A stretch of 64,000 nucleotides of DNA, from contig CAJUDA010000009.1 of the NCBI GenBank assembly GCA_910584875.1, positions 1-64,000 on the forward strand, read 5' to 3'. The position numbers and the translations under genes were made by a program. Shown here piece after piece: positions 6,842-15,656 of this stretch; within the stretch, counting starts at the first letter, position 1, and each line of letters begins with the position of its first letter. The notes beneath the pieces were generated by a model. It did no database searches. It was not told where the DNA came from and saw only the letters and a list, made by a program, of their open reading frames with translations. The stretch is from an uncultured Eubacterium sp. (GTDB lineage Bacteria; Bacillota; Clostridia; Lachnospirales; Lachnospiraceae).

Positions 6842-9800
6842 CTAATCCTCTAACTGCTCCTCGATTAATTTCACTGACACTAGTGTCGACACACCTTTTT
6901 CCTGCATCGTGATACCATACAGTACATCAGCAGCCTCCATGGTCCCCTTGCGGTGGGTGATCACGATAAACTGTGTATTCTTTGTCAGCTTATGTAAATA
7001 TTTTGCATACCGTTTTACGTTGGAATCGTCCAGCGCCGCCTCGATCTCATCCAGCAGACAGAAGGGCGAAGGTTTCAGATTCTGAATGGCAAAGAGCAGC
7101 GCGATCGCCGTCAGCGCCTTTTCCCCGCCGGATAGCTGCATCATATTACCGAGCTTCTTACCTGGGGGCTGTGCATTAATAGTGATGCCTGCCTCCAGCA
7201 CATCTTCGTCTTCCACAAGCTCCAGCGTGCCCTTGCCGCCGCCAAACAGTTCCCGGAATACCTTGTCAAACTGCTTTTGTATATCCGTAAATTTTTCTAC
7301 AAACTGTTTTCTCATTTCCTCATCGAGATCAGCTATGATTTTCTTTAACGCCTCCTCGGATTCTACCAGATCATCATGCTGTGATTTGAGAAGTTCATAT
7401 CGCTCCCGGACAGATTTGTAATCTTCAATGGCATTGACATTGACGTCACCGAGGTCACGGATCTTCGTCTTCGTCTCACCTACATTCGCCTTCATCCGGG
7501 TATACGATACCGACGTATCAAGCGCCATGTCTTCCACATTGTGATAGGTCAGCTCATATTCGTTCCACATATAATTGACCTTGTTTTCCTGTTTTTCCTC
7601 TAGATTGTTTTTGCGGGAATCCAGACGGAAACTCTCTTTATTCAATTCATTGATATGCTCCATCAGCTTATCTCTCCGGTCAAAAAAGTCTTTCTGCGAA
7701 GCAATATTCTCTTCCTTTTTCTTTGTTTCCTCTTCGATCTCTGCCAGTAATCTTTCGGTCTCTTCTCCCAGCGCCGTGTATTTTTCTTCATATCCGCGTA
7801 TGATTTCCTGCATCTCTTCCACCGCACCGTCTGAATTGTCCTGTTCTTCCATAAGACGGTCGTATTCTGTCTGCAGCTCTTGCAGTGTTCCTGTGATGCG
7901 GTGGATATTTTCTGCGATATAATTATTCTTCTGCTGAAAGGAAGAGATCTCAAGGTGGATCTGTGCCAGCTTATCCTGCCACTCTGTCTGTTTCTCATGA
8001 TCACCCTCCAGCTCTCTGGTCAGGGTCTGTACCTTATCTTTTGCCTGTTCTTCTCTTACTGAATTTTCTTCCAGTTCCTGATTGATCCGGGACAGGGCTT
8101 CCTCCAGGATCTGTTTCTGAGTCTCAATTTCCTTGCCATCACCCATGATCGCAAGATACTCTTTTTCCTTCTGCTCCTTGATCCCGACTGCCTGTTCGTA
8201 CTTTATGTTCGCTGTATTTTGCTTTAATTCCAGTTCTTTCAGCAATTCATTTTTACTATTCGCTTCCTGCACCAGCTTTTCTACCTGCCTGCTGCATTCC
8301 TGGATCTCCTCCTTGTTACTCTTAAGTTCTTCCTGGATCTCCTGGATCGACTGCTGCAGCGTTTCCATCTCCCGGCGGCGTCCCAGAAGATTGCTGTTAT
8401 TCCGGAATGCTCCTCCGGACAGGGAACCGCCCGGATTAAGAAGCTCACCCTCCAGCGTGACAATCCGGATCGAAAAATGATATTTCCGGCTGATCTGCAT
8501 GGCATGATCGATCGTATCCACCAGCAGATAACGTCCCAGAAGATATTCGATCACCTTGTCATATTTGTGCTCTCGTCCGGCATATTCAGCCAGATTGCCC
8601 AAAACGCCAGTCTCAGAGAGGATTTCCTCCCGAAATGGGTCCTCTCTTTTGGGTGTCACTGTCGTCAATGGCAGAAAAGTTGCACGCCCAAAGTGGTTTT
8701 TCTTTAACAGTTCTATCATTTTTCTTGCCACATGCTCATCTTCTGTCACGATATTCTGGATATTCCCGCCAAGCGCTGTCTCAACGGCTGTCTCATACCG
8801 GCTGTCTACCTGGATAATATCAGCGACAACACCAAGAAGCCCCGGATTCTCTTTTTTTTGTTCCATGACTCTCTTAATACTCTGTCCATATCCGTCATAG
8901 CGTTCTGCCATATTCTTCAGTGTATCCAGCTTTGAATGCTCCATATGATATTGCTTCTGGATATCCTGACGTTTTTGCTGGAGCTTCTGGATCCGGCTGC
9001 GCTCTTGATCTGCCTCTGCCAGCAGTGTCTTCCTCGCCACATATTCCTGATCCAGTTCTTTCTTCGCCGCATGCAGCGCCGTTTTTTCTTTTTCCATCTC
9101 CTCTGACGCGGCAGAGACCTGGGATTTATTAGATAATATTTTCTGATTCAGCTCAACTTTGCGCAGATTGTTCTGCTCCAGCATGGATTTCGCCTTCTGC
9201 TGTTCCACTACAATCTTGGAAGAAACATTCATCGCATCGAGTATCGTGTCATTCTGTTCATTGAGCTGGATTTCCTTCTCCGTAATTTCTTTTTCCAGTG
9301 CGGTCAGGGCATCCACCGTCTCTTTTTCACGGTCTTCCATCTCAGAAAGCTGCTTCAGCGCTTCCCCTCTGGTCTCTTCATATGTTTTCAGTTCTTCTTC
9401 TGCCTCGGTACGGCTTGCGGTCAGGGCATCTGTACGCTCTTTATAATATTCCTTGCCCTGGGTGACGGAAGATATTTTTTCTTTTGTAATACGGACTTCA
9501 CTCTCAAAATTTGTCCTCAGCAGATGATTGTGATTGACCTTTTCTTTTTTCCGCTCGATGGAACGGTCAAATTCAGCGATGGATTCCTCAATCTCTTCAT
9601 ACTGAAAACGGGATTTTTCTTTCTCGGCCTTTGCCTGCTCCAGCTCCCGGGATGTATTCTCTGCATTCTGCCGGATCTCTTCAATCTCATTCTGCAGACT
9701 TTCGTAGTCCATACGGAACAGTGCGATCTCCGCATTTTTCAATTCCTCTTTCAAATTCAGGTATTCTCTCGCCTTCTGGGACTGCCTCTCCAGAGGACCG

Positions 9801-10405
9801 ACCTGCTTTTCCAGTTCCGCCAGAATATCCTGTACACGCAAAAGATTCTGGCTCTCCGCCGCCAGATTCTTCTCCGCCGCCATTTTTCTCTTTTTATATT
9901 TTACGATTCCCGCCGCCTCATCAAACAATTCCCGCCGTTCCTCCGGTTTACCGCTGAGGATGCGGTCAATCTGTCCCTGTCCGATGATCGAATAACCTTC
10001 CTTCCCGATACCGGTATCAAAAAACAGCTCCTGCACATCCCTCAGCCGGCACGTCGCACCATTGAGAAGATACTCGCTCTCCCCGGAACGGTAGACCCGT
10101 CTTGCCACCTTTACTTCCTCATAAGGAAGAGCCAGCTGATGGTCTTCGTTGGATATGGTGAGGGCAACATAAGCATAGCTCTGTGGCTGCCGCATTTCGG
10201 TTCCTGAAAATATGACATCCTGCATATTGGCACCGCGCAGCTGCCTGGCACTCTGTTCCCCCAGCACCCACCGCACCGCATCTGCCACATTGCTTTTTCC
10301 ACTGCCGTTTGGTCCAACAATCCCAGTGATCCCGTTATGAAATTCAAACACTAATTTATTGGCAAAAGATTTAAACCCATGCACTTCAATGCTTTTCAGG
10401 TACAT
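6842..10405 (-). CDS. smc: Chromosome segregation ATPase SMC
   Basis: An 1187-aa full-length bacterial SMC, the core of the condensin-like SMC-ScpAB complex. N-terminal Walker A GPNGSGKSNVADAVRWVLG (about residue 32); two long heptad-rich coiled coils (about 165-500 and 670-1020); a central hinge (about 510-640, with NPGGSLSGGAFR); C-terminal ABC signature LSGGEKALTAIALLFA and Walker B region CLLDEIEAALDDSN. The start at 10405 has GGAGA 6 bases upstream and lies inside the 3' end of rnc (20-base overlap), so the two are probably translationally coupled. Confidence 0.98.
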   Translation of the reverse strand: MYLKSIEVHGFKSFANKLVFEFHNGITGIVGPNGSGKSNVADAVRWVLGEQSARQLRGANMQDVIFSGTEMRQPQSYAYVALTISNEDHQLALPYEEVKVARRVYRSGESEYLLNGATCRLRDVQELFFDTGIGKEGYSIIGQGQIDRILSGKPEERRELFDEAAGIVKYKKRKMAAEKNLAAESQNLLRVQDILAELEKQVGPLERQSQKAREYLNLKEELKNAEIALFRMDYESLQNEIEEIRQNAENTSRELEQAKAEKEKSRFQYEEIEESIAEFDRSIERKKEKVNHNHLLRTNFESEVRITKEKISSVTQGKEYYKERTDALTASRTEAEEELKTYEETRGEALKQLSEMEDREKETVDALTALEKEITEKEIQLNEQNDTILDAMNVSSKIVVEQQKAKSMLEQNNLRKVELNQKILSNKSQVSAASEEMEKEKTALHAAKKELDQEYVARKTLLAEADQERSRIQKLQQKRQDIQKQYHMEHSKLDTLKNMAERYDGYGQSIKRVMEQKKENPGLLGVVADIIQVDSRYETAVETALGGNIQNIVTEDEHVARKMIELLKKNHFGRATFLPLTTVTPKREDPFREEILSETGVLGNLAEYAGREHKYDKVIEYLLGRYLLVDTIDHAMQISRKYHFSIRIVTLEGELLNPGGSLSGGAFRNNSNLLGRRREMETLQQSIQEIQEELKSNKEEIQECSRQVEKLVQEANSKNELLKELELKQNTANIKYEQAVGIKEQKEKEYLAIMGDGKEIETQKQILEEALSRINQELEENSVREEQAKDKVQTLTRELEGDHEKQTEWQDKLAQIHLEISSFQQKNNYIAENIHRITGTLQELQTEYDRLMEEQDNSDGAVEEMQEIIRGYEEKYTALGEETERLLAEIEEETKKKEENIASQKDFFDRRDKLMEHINELNKESFRLDSRKNNLEEKQENKVNYMWNEYELTYHNVEDMALDTSVSYTRMKANVGETKTKIRDLGDVNVNAIEDYKSVRERYELLKSQHDDLVESEEALKKIIADLDEEMRKQFVEKFTDIQKQFDKVFRELFGGGKGTLELVEDEDVLEAGITINAQPPGKKLGNMMQLSGGEKALTAIALLFAIQNLKPSPFCLLDEIEAALDDSNVKRYAKYLHKLTKNTQFIVITHRKGTMEAADVLYGITMQEKGVSTLVSVKLIEEQLED

Positions 10406-11105
10406 TATATTCTCCGTTTCTCAATAATAATATCGTTTCATAGGCAGCCTTCTGTTCTGCCGCCTTTTTGGTATGTCCTGTGCCCTTCGCATAGGATATA
10501 CCATTGATCTCACAGCGCACTTCAAACTGCTTATCATGATCCGGTCCCCGTTCTGATACGACAGGATAGGTAATGCATGTGTTTTCATGATCCTTTTCCT
10601 GTATCATCTCCTGCAGGATTGTTTTGCTGTCATGGAATAACTGCTTTTTTTCGATATCAGACAAAACAAAAGTCCGGATAAATGTCCCTGCCGGCTCAAA
10701 TCCGCCATCCAGATAGATCGCACCGATCACCGCCTCAAACGCATCCGACAAAATCGAATCCCGCTTGTCGCCGCCTGTACGGTATTCTCCCTTCCCGAGA
10801 TACAGATACTCACCGAGACGGATCTGTCTTGCCGCATCGGCAAGACTCATTTCACACACCAGACTGGCGCGCATTTTCGTCATTTTCCCCTCAACCATCT
10901 TAGGATTTCTGCGAAAGATAAACTCACTGCTGACCAGTTCCAGGACAGCATCCCCCAGAAACTCCAGCCGCTCATTATTGGCGTTGTACTGCCAGTGCTT
11001 TTCATTGGCAAAAGAGCTGTGGGTCAGGGCATTTTTCAAAAGATTTTCATTTTGAAATGTATACCCTGTTATTTTTTGAAATTCTTTTAGTCGCTGTCCG
11101 CTCAT
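10386..11105 (-). CDS. rnc: Ribonuclease III
   Basis: A 239-aa double-strand-specific endoribonuclease for rRNA and mRNA processing. The RNase III signature NERLEFLGDAVLEL (about residue 40), second metal-site segment SDAFEAVIGAIYLDGG, and a C-terminal double-stranded-RNA-binding domain (GISYAKGTGHTKKAAEQKAA) are all present. The ATG at 11105 is chosen (GAGGAG upstream) over a 40-codon N-terminal extension that would overlap plsX and has no homologous content. It lies between plsX and smc; no acpP is found in the usual place between plsX and rnc. Confidence 0.97.
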   Translation of the reverse strand: MSGQRLKEFQKITGYTFQNENLLKNALTHSSFANEKHWQYNANNERLEFLGDAVLELVSSEFIFRRNPKMVEGKMTKMRASLVCEMSLADAARQIRLGEYLYLGKGEYRTGGDKRDSILSDAFEAVIGAIYLDGGFEPAGTFIRTFVLSDIEKKQLFHDSKTILQEMIQEKDHENTCITYPVVSERGPDHDKQFEVRCEINGISYAKGTGHTKKAAEQKAAYETILLLRNGEYNVPEKH

Positions 11106-11121
11106 ACTTAATCTCCTCTTA

Positions 11122-12126
11122 TTACTCCTGTACCATCTTTGCGATCTTATCACTGATACTGTTTTCCTTAAAGGCGATACACTGTGCGATCGCCGTCCTG
11201 ATCTCACTGCTTTTGGAATTTCCATGTGCCTTCACTACAAGACCTTTTAATCCGAGCAGCGGAGCACCTCCCTGACTGCTGACATCAAATGTTTTTAACA
11301 AACCCTTTAATGCCGGTTTGATCAATACCGCGCCGATCTTTGTCCGGAGACTCGCCAGCAGTCCCTCTTTGATGCAGCCAAGAAAAGTAAGCGCCACTCC
11401 TTCAAAAAATTTCAGTATCACATTTCCAACAAAAGCCTCACACACAAGAATGTCACATCCGCCCTTCGCGATCTCTCTTGCCTCCACACTTCCGATAAAA
11501 TTGATATCCCTGCATTCTTTCAGCATTGGGTAGGTTTCCTTCACCAGCTGGTTTCCTTTTTCTTCTTCTGTACCTATATTGACAATCCCGACCGTAGGAT
11601 TTTTCTTACCCATAACATTTTCAAAATACACCGAACCCATCTGGGCAAACTGTACCAGGTGTTCCGGTCTGGCGTCTACATTGGCACCACAGTCGATCAA
11701 AAGGGAAAATCCTTTTTTAGAAGGCAGAAACGGCGCCAGCGCCGGACGCTTAATCCCTTTGATCCGCCCTACTACCAGCTGCCCCCCCACAAGAATCGCC
11801 CCGGTACTGCCCGCGGACACAACAGCGTCTGCCTGATCATTCCTCACCAGGTTCATTGCCACAACAAGCGAGGAATCCTTCTTTTCACGGATGGCTTTTG
11901 TGGGAACCTCACCCATATCAATGATTTCCGTGGCATTTTTTACATCTATATTATCTTCTGAATACGTATATTTTTCTAATTCATTCTGGATCTCTTTTTC
12001 TTTCCCCACCAATATCACTTTGATCTCCGGATGCTCCCGGACAGCTTCTACAGCCCCTTTTACTGTCTCTGCCGGTGCATAATCGCCCCCCATGGCATCC
12101 AGCGCAACTACAACCTTATGATTCAT
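11122..12126 (-). CDS. plsX: Phosphate acyltransferase PlsX
   Basis: A 334-aa enzyme converting acyl-ACP to acyl-phosphate for phospholipid synthesis, peripheral at the membrane. Starts MNHKVVVALDAMGGDYAPAE, a clear PlsX N-terminus; further landmarks are VVSAGSTGAILVGG and LLIDCGANVDARPEHL. An AGGAGG site precedes the ATG. It begins a transcription unit with its own strong promoter (12164-12192) and runs into rnc after 16 bases. Confidence 0.97.
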   Translation of the reverse strand: MNHKVVVALDAMGGDYAPAETVKGAVEAVREHPEIKVILVGKEKEIQNELEKYTYSEDNIDVKNATEIIDMGEVPTKAIREKKDSSLVVAMNLVRNDQADAVVSAGSTGAILVGGQLVVGRIKGIKRPALAPFLPSKKGFSLLIDCGANVDARPEHLVQFAQMGSVYFENVMGKKNPTVGIVNIGTEEEKGNQLVKETYPMLKECRDINFIGSVEAREIAKGGCDILVCEAFVGNVILKFFEGVALTFLGCIKEGLLASLRTKIGAVLIKPALKGLLKTFDVSSQGGAPLLGLKGLVVKAHGNSKSSEIRTAIAQCIAFKENSISDKIAKMVQE

Positions 12127-12163
12127 TCATACCGCCTCCTTTTCGTAATGCAATCCATCCTAT

Positions 12164-12192
12164 AATATACTAGATAACAATATAAAAGTCAA
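12164..12192 (-). promoter_or_regulatory. Sigma-A type promoter of plsX-rnc-smc-ftsY unit
   Basis: TTGACT (12187-12192) and TATATT (12164-12169) on the minus strand with an exact 17-base spacer. It lies directly downstream of the cheR terminator and about 38 bases before the plsX ATG. Confidence 0.75.
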
Positions 12193-12195
12193 ATA

Positions 12196-12224
12196 TAACA
12201 AAACCACCCTGTCAGACAGGATGG
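12196..12224 (-). terminator. Terminator after cheR
   Basis: On the minus strand a 10-bp stem (CCATCCTGTC/GACAGGGTGG, one G-T pair) with a one-base loop is followed by TTTTG. It lies 20 bases after the cheR stop and just before the plsX promoter, separating the two halves of the core block. Confidence 0.7.
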
Positions 12225-12244
12225 CTTTGATTCATTTTCTCAAC

Positions 12245-13027
12245 TCAGGCTTTTTCATAAAAGAACGACTGGGTACCTTTAAAACCAAATTCCGATGCGC
12301 CGATGATCTGCTCTGTACTTCCTACGAACAACACACCTCTGGGACATAACGCAGCGTTAAACTTATGATAAATCTCATCCTTGGCTTCCTTGGTAAAATA
12401 GATCATCACATTGCGGCATACAATCATATGTACCCCTTTCGGATAAGGATCCTTCAGTAAATTATGCTGCTGGAATTTAATACATGGCTTCAGCTTGTCA
12501 GATACCTTGACGATCCCCTTGCCGTCATCTTCGATATATTTATCCCGGTATTTCTTTGGCAGCCCCTTCACACTCTTGTCCGGATAATATCCCTTCTTCG
12601 CTTTTCCAAGCACTTCCAGATCCAGATCCGTAGCAAGGATCTCAAACTGGTTCATCGGAAGAAATTCACTCAGGACCATCGCCAGGGAATACGGCTCATC
12701 ACCTGTGGAACACGCTGCACTCCATATCTTGATCGGTCTGTTTTTATACCGCTCAAGCATACTGGGAAACACTTCTTTCTCCAATGCCTGCCACTGTAGC
12801 GGGTTGCGGTAAAACTCGGAAACATTGATCGTCAGGTATGTGATAAATTTATCATATACCTCCGTATCCTTTTTCAGCAGCTGAAGGAAACCACTGTAAT
12901 CCTTCACTTCATATTTTGACATAAAATTATTAATTCTACGTTTCATCTGACTCTCTTTATAGGAATTCAGATCAATATCCGAGAGACGCAGGTATTCGCT
13001 TTTAAAAGATTCATAATTATCTTCCAT
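12245..13027 (-). CDS. cheR: CheR-type protein-glutamate methyltransferase
   Basis: A 260-aa SAM-dependent methyltransferase of the CheR family. The N-terminal all-helical domain (about 1-65) precedes the catalytic domain with SAM motif I WSAACSTGDEPYSLAM (about residue 105) and VCRNVMIYF (about residue 200). CheR methylates glutamates of chemoreceptors. No chemoreceptor, cheB or flagellar gene is nearby; instead it is the last gene of a translation/isoprenoid operon, 6 bases after rpsA. It lacks any TPR extension. Its substrate cannot be read from the sequence. Confidence 0.9.
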   Translation of the reverse strand: MEDNYESFKSEYLRLSDIDLNSYKESQMKRRINNFMSKYEVKDYSGFLQLLKKDTEVYDKFITYLTINVSEFYRNPLQWQALEKEVFPSMLERYKNRPIKIWSAACSTGDEPYSLAMVLSEFLPMNQFEILATDLDLEVLGKAKKGYYPDKSVKGLPKKYRDKYIEDDGKGIVKVSDKLKPCIKFQQHNLLKDPYPKGVHMIVCRNVMIYFTKEAKDEIYHKFNAALCPRGVLFVGSTEQIIGASEFGFKGTQSFFYEKA

Positions 13028-13033
13028 AATCCA

Positions 13034-14137
13034 TTACTCTTCGAGAGATTCCTCTGATCCAGAGCTCTCTGCTTCCTTTTTATTTTCTATCTCGATCGCT
13101 TTGATACTCAGACTGATCTTTTTGGTCTCTTCATTGAAATCAACGATCTTTGCTGTGATCTCCTGACCGATCTTCAGCACATCCGAAGGTTTCTCCACAT
13201 GCTCGATGGAAATCTGTGATACATGGAGCAGGGCATCAATTCCCTCTTCCAGTTCGACAAAAGCACCAAAATCAGTCATTCTTGCTACCTTGCCGGTGAT
13301 CACAGTACCGACTCCGTATTTCTCTGCCGCTGTCCTCCATGGATTGTTCTCTTCCAGTTTCATCGTCAGGGCAATCTTCGTATCCTGGATATCCTTGATC
13401 ATAACAGTAACCTTGTCACCGACCTTGAACAGTTTCTTGGGATCATCCACTCGTCCCCATGACATCTCTGAAATATGAAGCAGCCCGTCAGCACCACCCA
13501 GATCAATGAATGCACCAAAATCAGTGAGATTTTTCACAACACCTTCAATCATCATACCGATCTCGATCCGTGCCAGAAGTTCTTCCTGTGCTTTCTTTTT
13601 CTGCTCTGCAACCAGCTGCTTGCGGTCACCGATGATCCTTCTCTTGTGAGGATTGACCTCAGTCAGTACAAACTGGATCTCCTGATCCTGATATTTTGAG
13701 AGGTCTCTTTCATAGATATCCGAAACAAGGCTTGCCGGAATGAAGACGCGGCCTTCCCCATATGCCACGCTCAATCCACCCTTGAGAACAGCAGCCACCT
13801 TACCGGTAAGCACCTCTTTGTTCTCAAATGCTTCTTCAAATACTTTGTTCATCTTATCCTGCTGCAGTCTCTTGTAGGTAAGAAGAACCTGACCTTCTCC
13901 GTCATTCACTTTCAAAACCTTAACAGTCATCTTGTCATCCTTTTTCACTTCGGCTGTTAAGTCAATATCAGCGTTATTACTATATTCATTCTTAGTTAAT
14001 ATACCATCTGCTTTATATCCAATGTTCAAGATAATCTCATTGTCCTTAACTTCGATAACTGTCCCTTCTACAACCTCACCATTGTGGATTGTTACTAATG
14101 AATCCTCTAACATTTCTTCAAAACTTAAATCTGACAT
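13034..14137 (-). CDS. rpsA: S1 RNA-binding domain protein (ribosomal protein S1 homologue)
   Basis: A 367-aa protein with four S1 (OB-fold) repeats at about 18-85, 105-170, 190-260 and 275-342. The last two are the best conserved (DFGAFIDLGGADGLLHISEMSW and DFGAFVELEEGIDALLHVSQIS in shape). The shorter Firmicutes S1-like proteins are less essential to initiation than the six-repeat E. coli S1. In many Clostridia this protein is fused to IspH; here the two are separate but overlap by 13 bases, with the S1 ribosome-binding site (GGAGG) inside the ispH 3' end. Confidence 0.93.
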   Translation of the reverse strand: MSDLSFEEMLEDSLVTIHNGEVVEGTVIEVKDNEIILNIGYKADGILTKNEYSNNADIDLTAEVKKDDKMTVKVLKVNDGEGQVLLTYKRLQQDKMNKVFEEAFENKEVLTGKVAAVLKGGLSVAYGEGRVFIPASLVSDIYERDLSKYQDQEIQFVLTEVNPHKRRIIGDRKQLVAEQKKKAQEELLARIEIGMMIEGVVKNLTDFGAFIDLGGADGLLHISEMSWGRVDDPKKLFKVGDKVTVMIKDIQDTKIALTMKLEENNPWRTAAEKYGVGTVITGKVARMTDFGAFVELEEGIDALLHVSQISIEHVEKPSDVLKIGQEITAKIVDFNEETKKISLSIKAIEIENKKEAESSGSEESLEE

Positions 14138-14973
14138 GCCCTTAGAACCTCCTGTATAATGTTTTTTGGGGTGGATGCCCCTGCAGTAATACCTAGGCTT
14201 GTAAATGAACTGAGAGAAATGGAACCCAGATCATCTACTGTCTGTATAAAAAAAGTGTTTGCACACTGATTTTTACATATTTCATACAGCTTCCGCGTAT
14301 TGGAACTGTTTTTCCCGCCGATCACGATCATCGCCTCTGACCGCGCTGCAAGATCTTCCGCCTCTTTCTGTCTGGTAGAGGTGGCGTTGCATATAGTATT
14401 CACAACATATATATCATAACCTTTTTTTTCAATAATTTCAACTAAATCTTTAAATTTTTTGTAATTAAATGTCGTTTGTGCAACAATACATATTTTTTGT
14501 CCTTTATTTTCCAAAATAAATTGCTCTGCCTGCTCTGGTGTCTCGATCACGATCCCGCTGCCCCCGGTCCAGCCAAGGATTCCCTGAACCTCCGGATGGG
14601 ATGGTGAGCCGATCAGTATGATCTGGTATCCCCTGCCGCTGTATAATGATACGGTATCATGTATTTTTTTCACAAACGGGCAGGTAGCGTCTTCATAAGA
14701 TATGCCTTTTTCTTCCAGATCCCGGATCACATCCGGGGAGACTCCGTGAGAACGGATCACCAGCGTTGTCCGGGCAGGATCCTCCAGTTCCTCCGCTGTT
14801 TCAGCGACAAAGACGCCCCGGTCTTCCAGATCTTTCACAACCTGTTCATTGTGAATGATCGGTCCCAGGGTACATACCCTGCCCTCTGTTTCTCCAGCCA
14901 GCCGGTATACACTTTCCACAGCTCTTTTCACTCCAAAACAAAATCCCGCGCTCTCTGCCAGTTCCACTCTCAC
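14125..14973 (-). CDS. ispH: 4-hydroxy-3-methylbut-2-enyl diphosphate reductase
   Basis: A 282-aa [4Fe-4S] enzyme, last step of the MEP isoprenoid pathway. It starts with the conserved ESAGFCFGVKRAVE cluster-cysteine motif, then LGPIIHNEQVV, VIRSHGVSP, DATCPFVKKIH (second cluster Cys) and NTICNAT (third). The GTG at 14973 is chosen because AGGTG, which overlaps the cmk stop, is spaced for it; an in-frame TTG at 14997 would lie inside cmk. Its 3' end overlaps rpsA. Confidence 0.96.
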   Translation of the reverse strand: MRVELAESAGFCFGVKRAVESVYRLAGETEGRVCTLGPIIHNEQVVKDLEDRGVFVAETAEELEDPARTTLVIRSHGVSPDVIRDLEEKGISYEDATCPFVKKIHDTVSLYSGRGYQIILIGSPSHPEVQGILGWTGGSGIVIETPEQAEQFILENKGQKICIVAQTTFNYKKFKDLVEIIEKKGYDIYVVNTICNATSTRQKEAEDLAARSEAMIVIGGKNSSNTRKLYEICKNQCANTFFIQTVDDLGSISLSSFTSLGITAGASTPKNIIQEVLRACQI

Positions 14974-14977
14974 CCGA

Positions 14978-15637
14978 TCACCTCTTCGCCTCAGCAATTT
15001 CCCGTATCGTCTTTACCACTTCCTCAATACTCATATAGGAAGTATCCACAAAAACCGCATCCTCCGCCTGTTTCAACGGTGCGATCTCCCGGTTCATGTC
15101 CTGTCTGTCCCGTTCGATGATATCTTCCTCAATCTGGTCCAGATCACAGTCCACACCCTTTTCCCGCAATTCTTTGTAACGCCGCTCAGCACGCACACGT
15201 GAGCTTGCTGTCAAAAAGATCTTTGCCTCCGCATCCGGGAGCACTACCGTCCCAATATCTCTCCCGTCCATGATCACATCATGTTCCGCTGCCATCGCCC
15301 TCTGCAGTTCCAGGAGCTTTGTCCGTATCACCGGATAAGAAGCGATGACGGAAGCATTTTTGCCCACTTCTTCCTGCCGGATCTCCGTCGATACATCCTC
15401 ATCATTCAGATAAATATGCTGGACCCCTTCCGCGTATTCAATCCGTATGCGGATCCCGGCACACTTACTGCTGACTGCCTCTTCATCCCGGGGATCCACT
15501 CCGTTCGTCAGAAAAAAATATGCCATGGCACGAAACATCGCCCCGGTATCCACATAAATAAAATCCAAATCCTTAGCCACCAGCTTCGCAATGGAACTTT
15601 TGCCTGCCCCTGCAGGTCCGTCAATCGCAATATTCAT
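14978..15637 (-). CDS. cmk: Cytidylate kinase
   Basis: A 219-aa kinase that phosphorylates CMP/dCMP. Starts MNIAIDGPAGAGKSSIAK (P-loop), with DTGAMFRAMAYFF and the CMP-binding/lid segment DGRDIGTVVLPDAEAKIFLTAS. The ATG at 15637 is preceded by GGAGGG; a 69-codon N-terminal extension of the frame overlaps the upstream flavoprotein gene and is not used. It lies between the HI0933-family gene and ispH, a conserved order in Clostridia. Confidence 0.97.
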   Translation of the reverse strand: MNIAIDGPAGAGKSSIAKLVAKDLDFIYVDTGAMFRAMAYFFLTNGVDPRDEEAVSSKCAGIRIRIEYAEGVQHIYLNDEDVSTEIRQEEVGKNASVIASYPVIRTKLLELQRAMAAEHDVIMDGRDIGTVVLPDAEAKIFLTASSRVRAERRYKELREKGVDCDLDQIEEDIIERDRQDMNREIAPLKQAEDAVFVDTSYMSIEEVVKTIREIAEAKR

Positions 15638-15656
15638 AATTTCCCTCCAATATTTT

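Noticed and set aside
13034..14973. A possible sequencing frameshift splitting an IspH-S1 fusion.
   Set aside because: The S1 gene has its own well-placed GGAGG and ATG and IspH ends at its normal length, so two genes are more likely.
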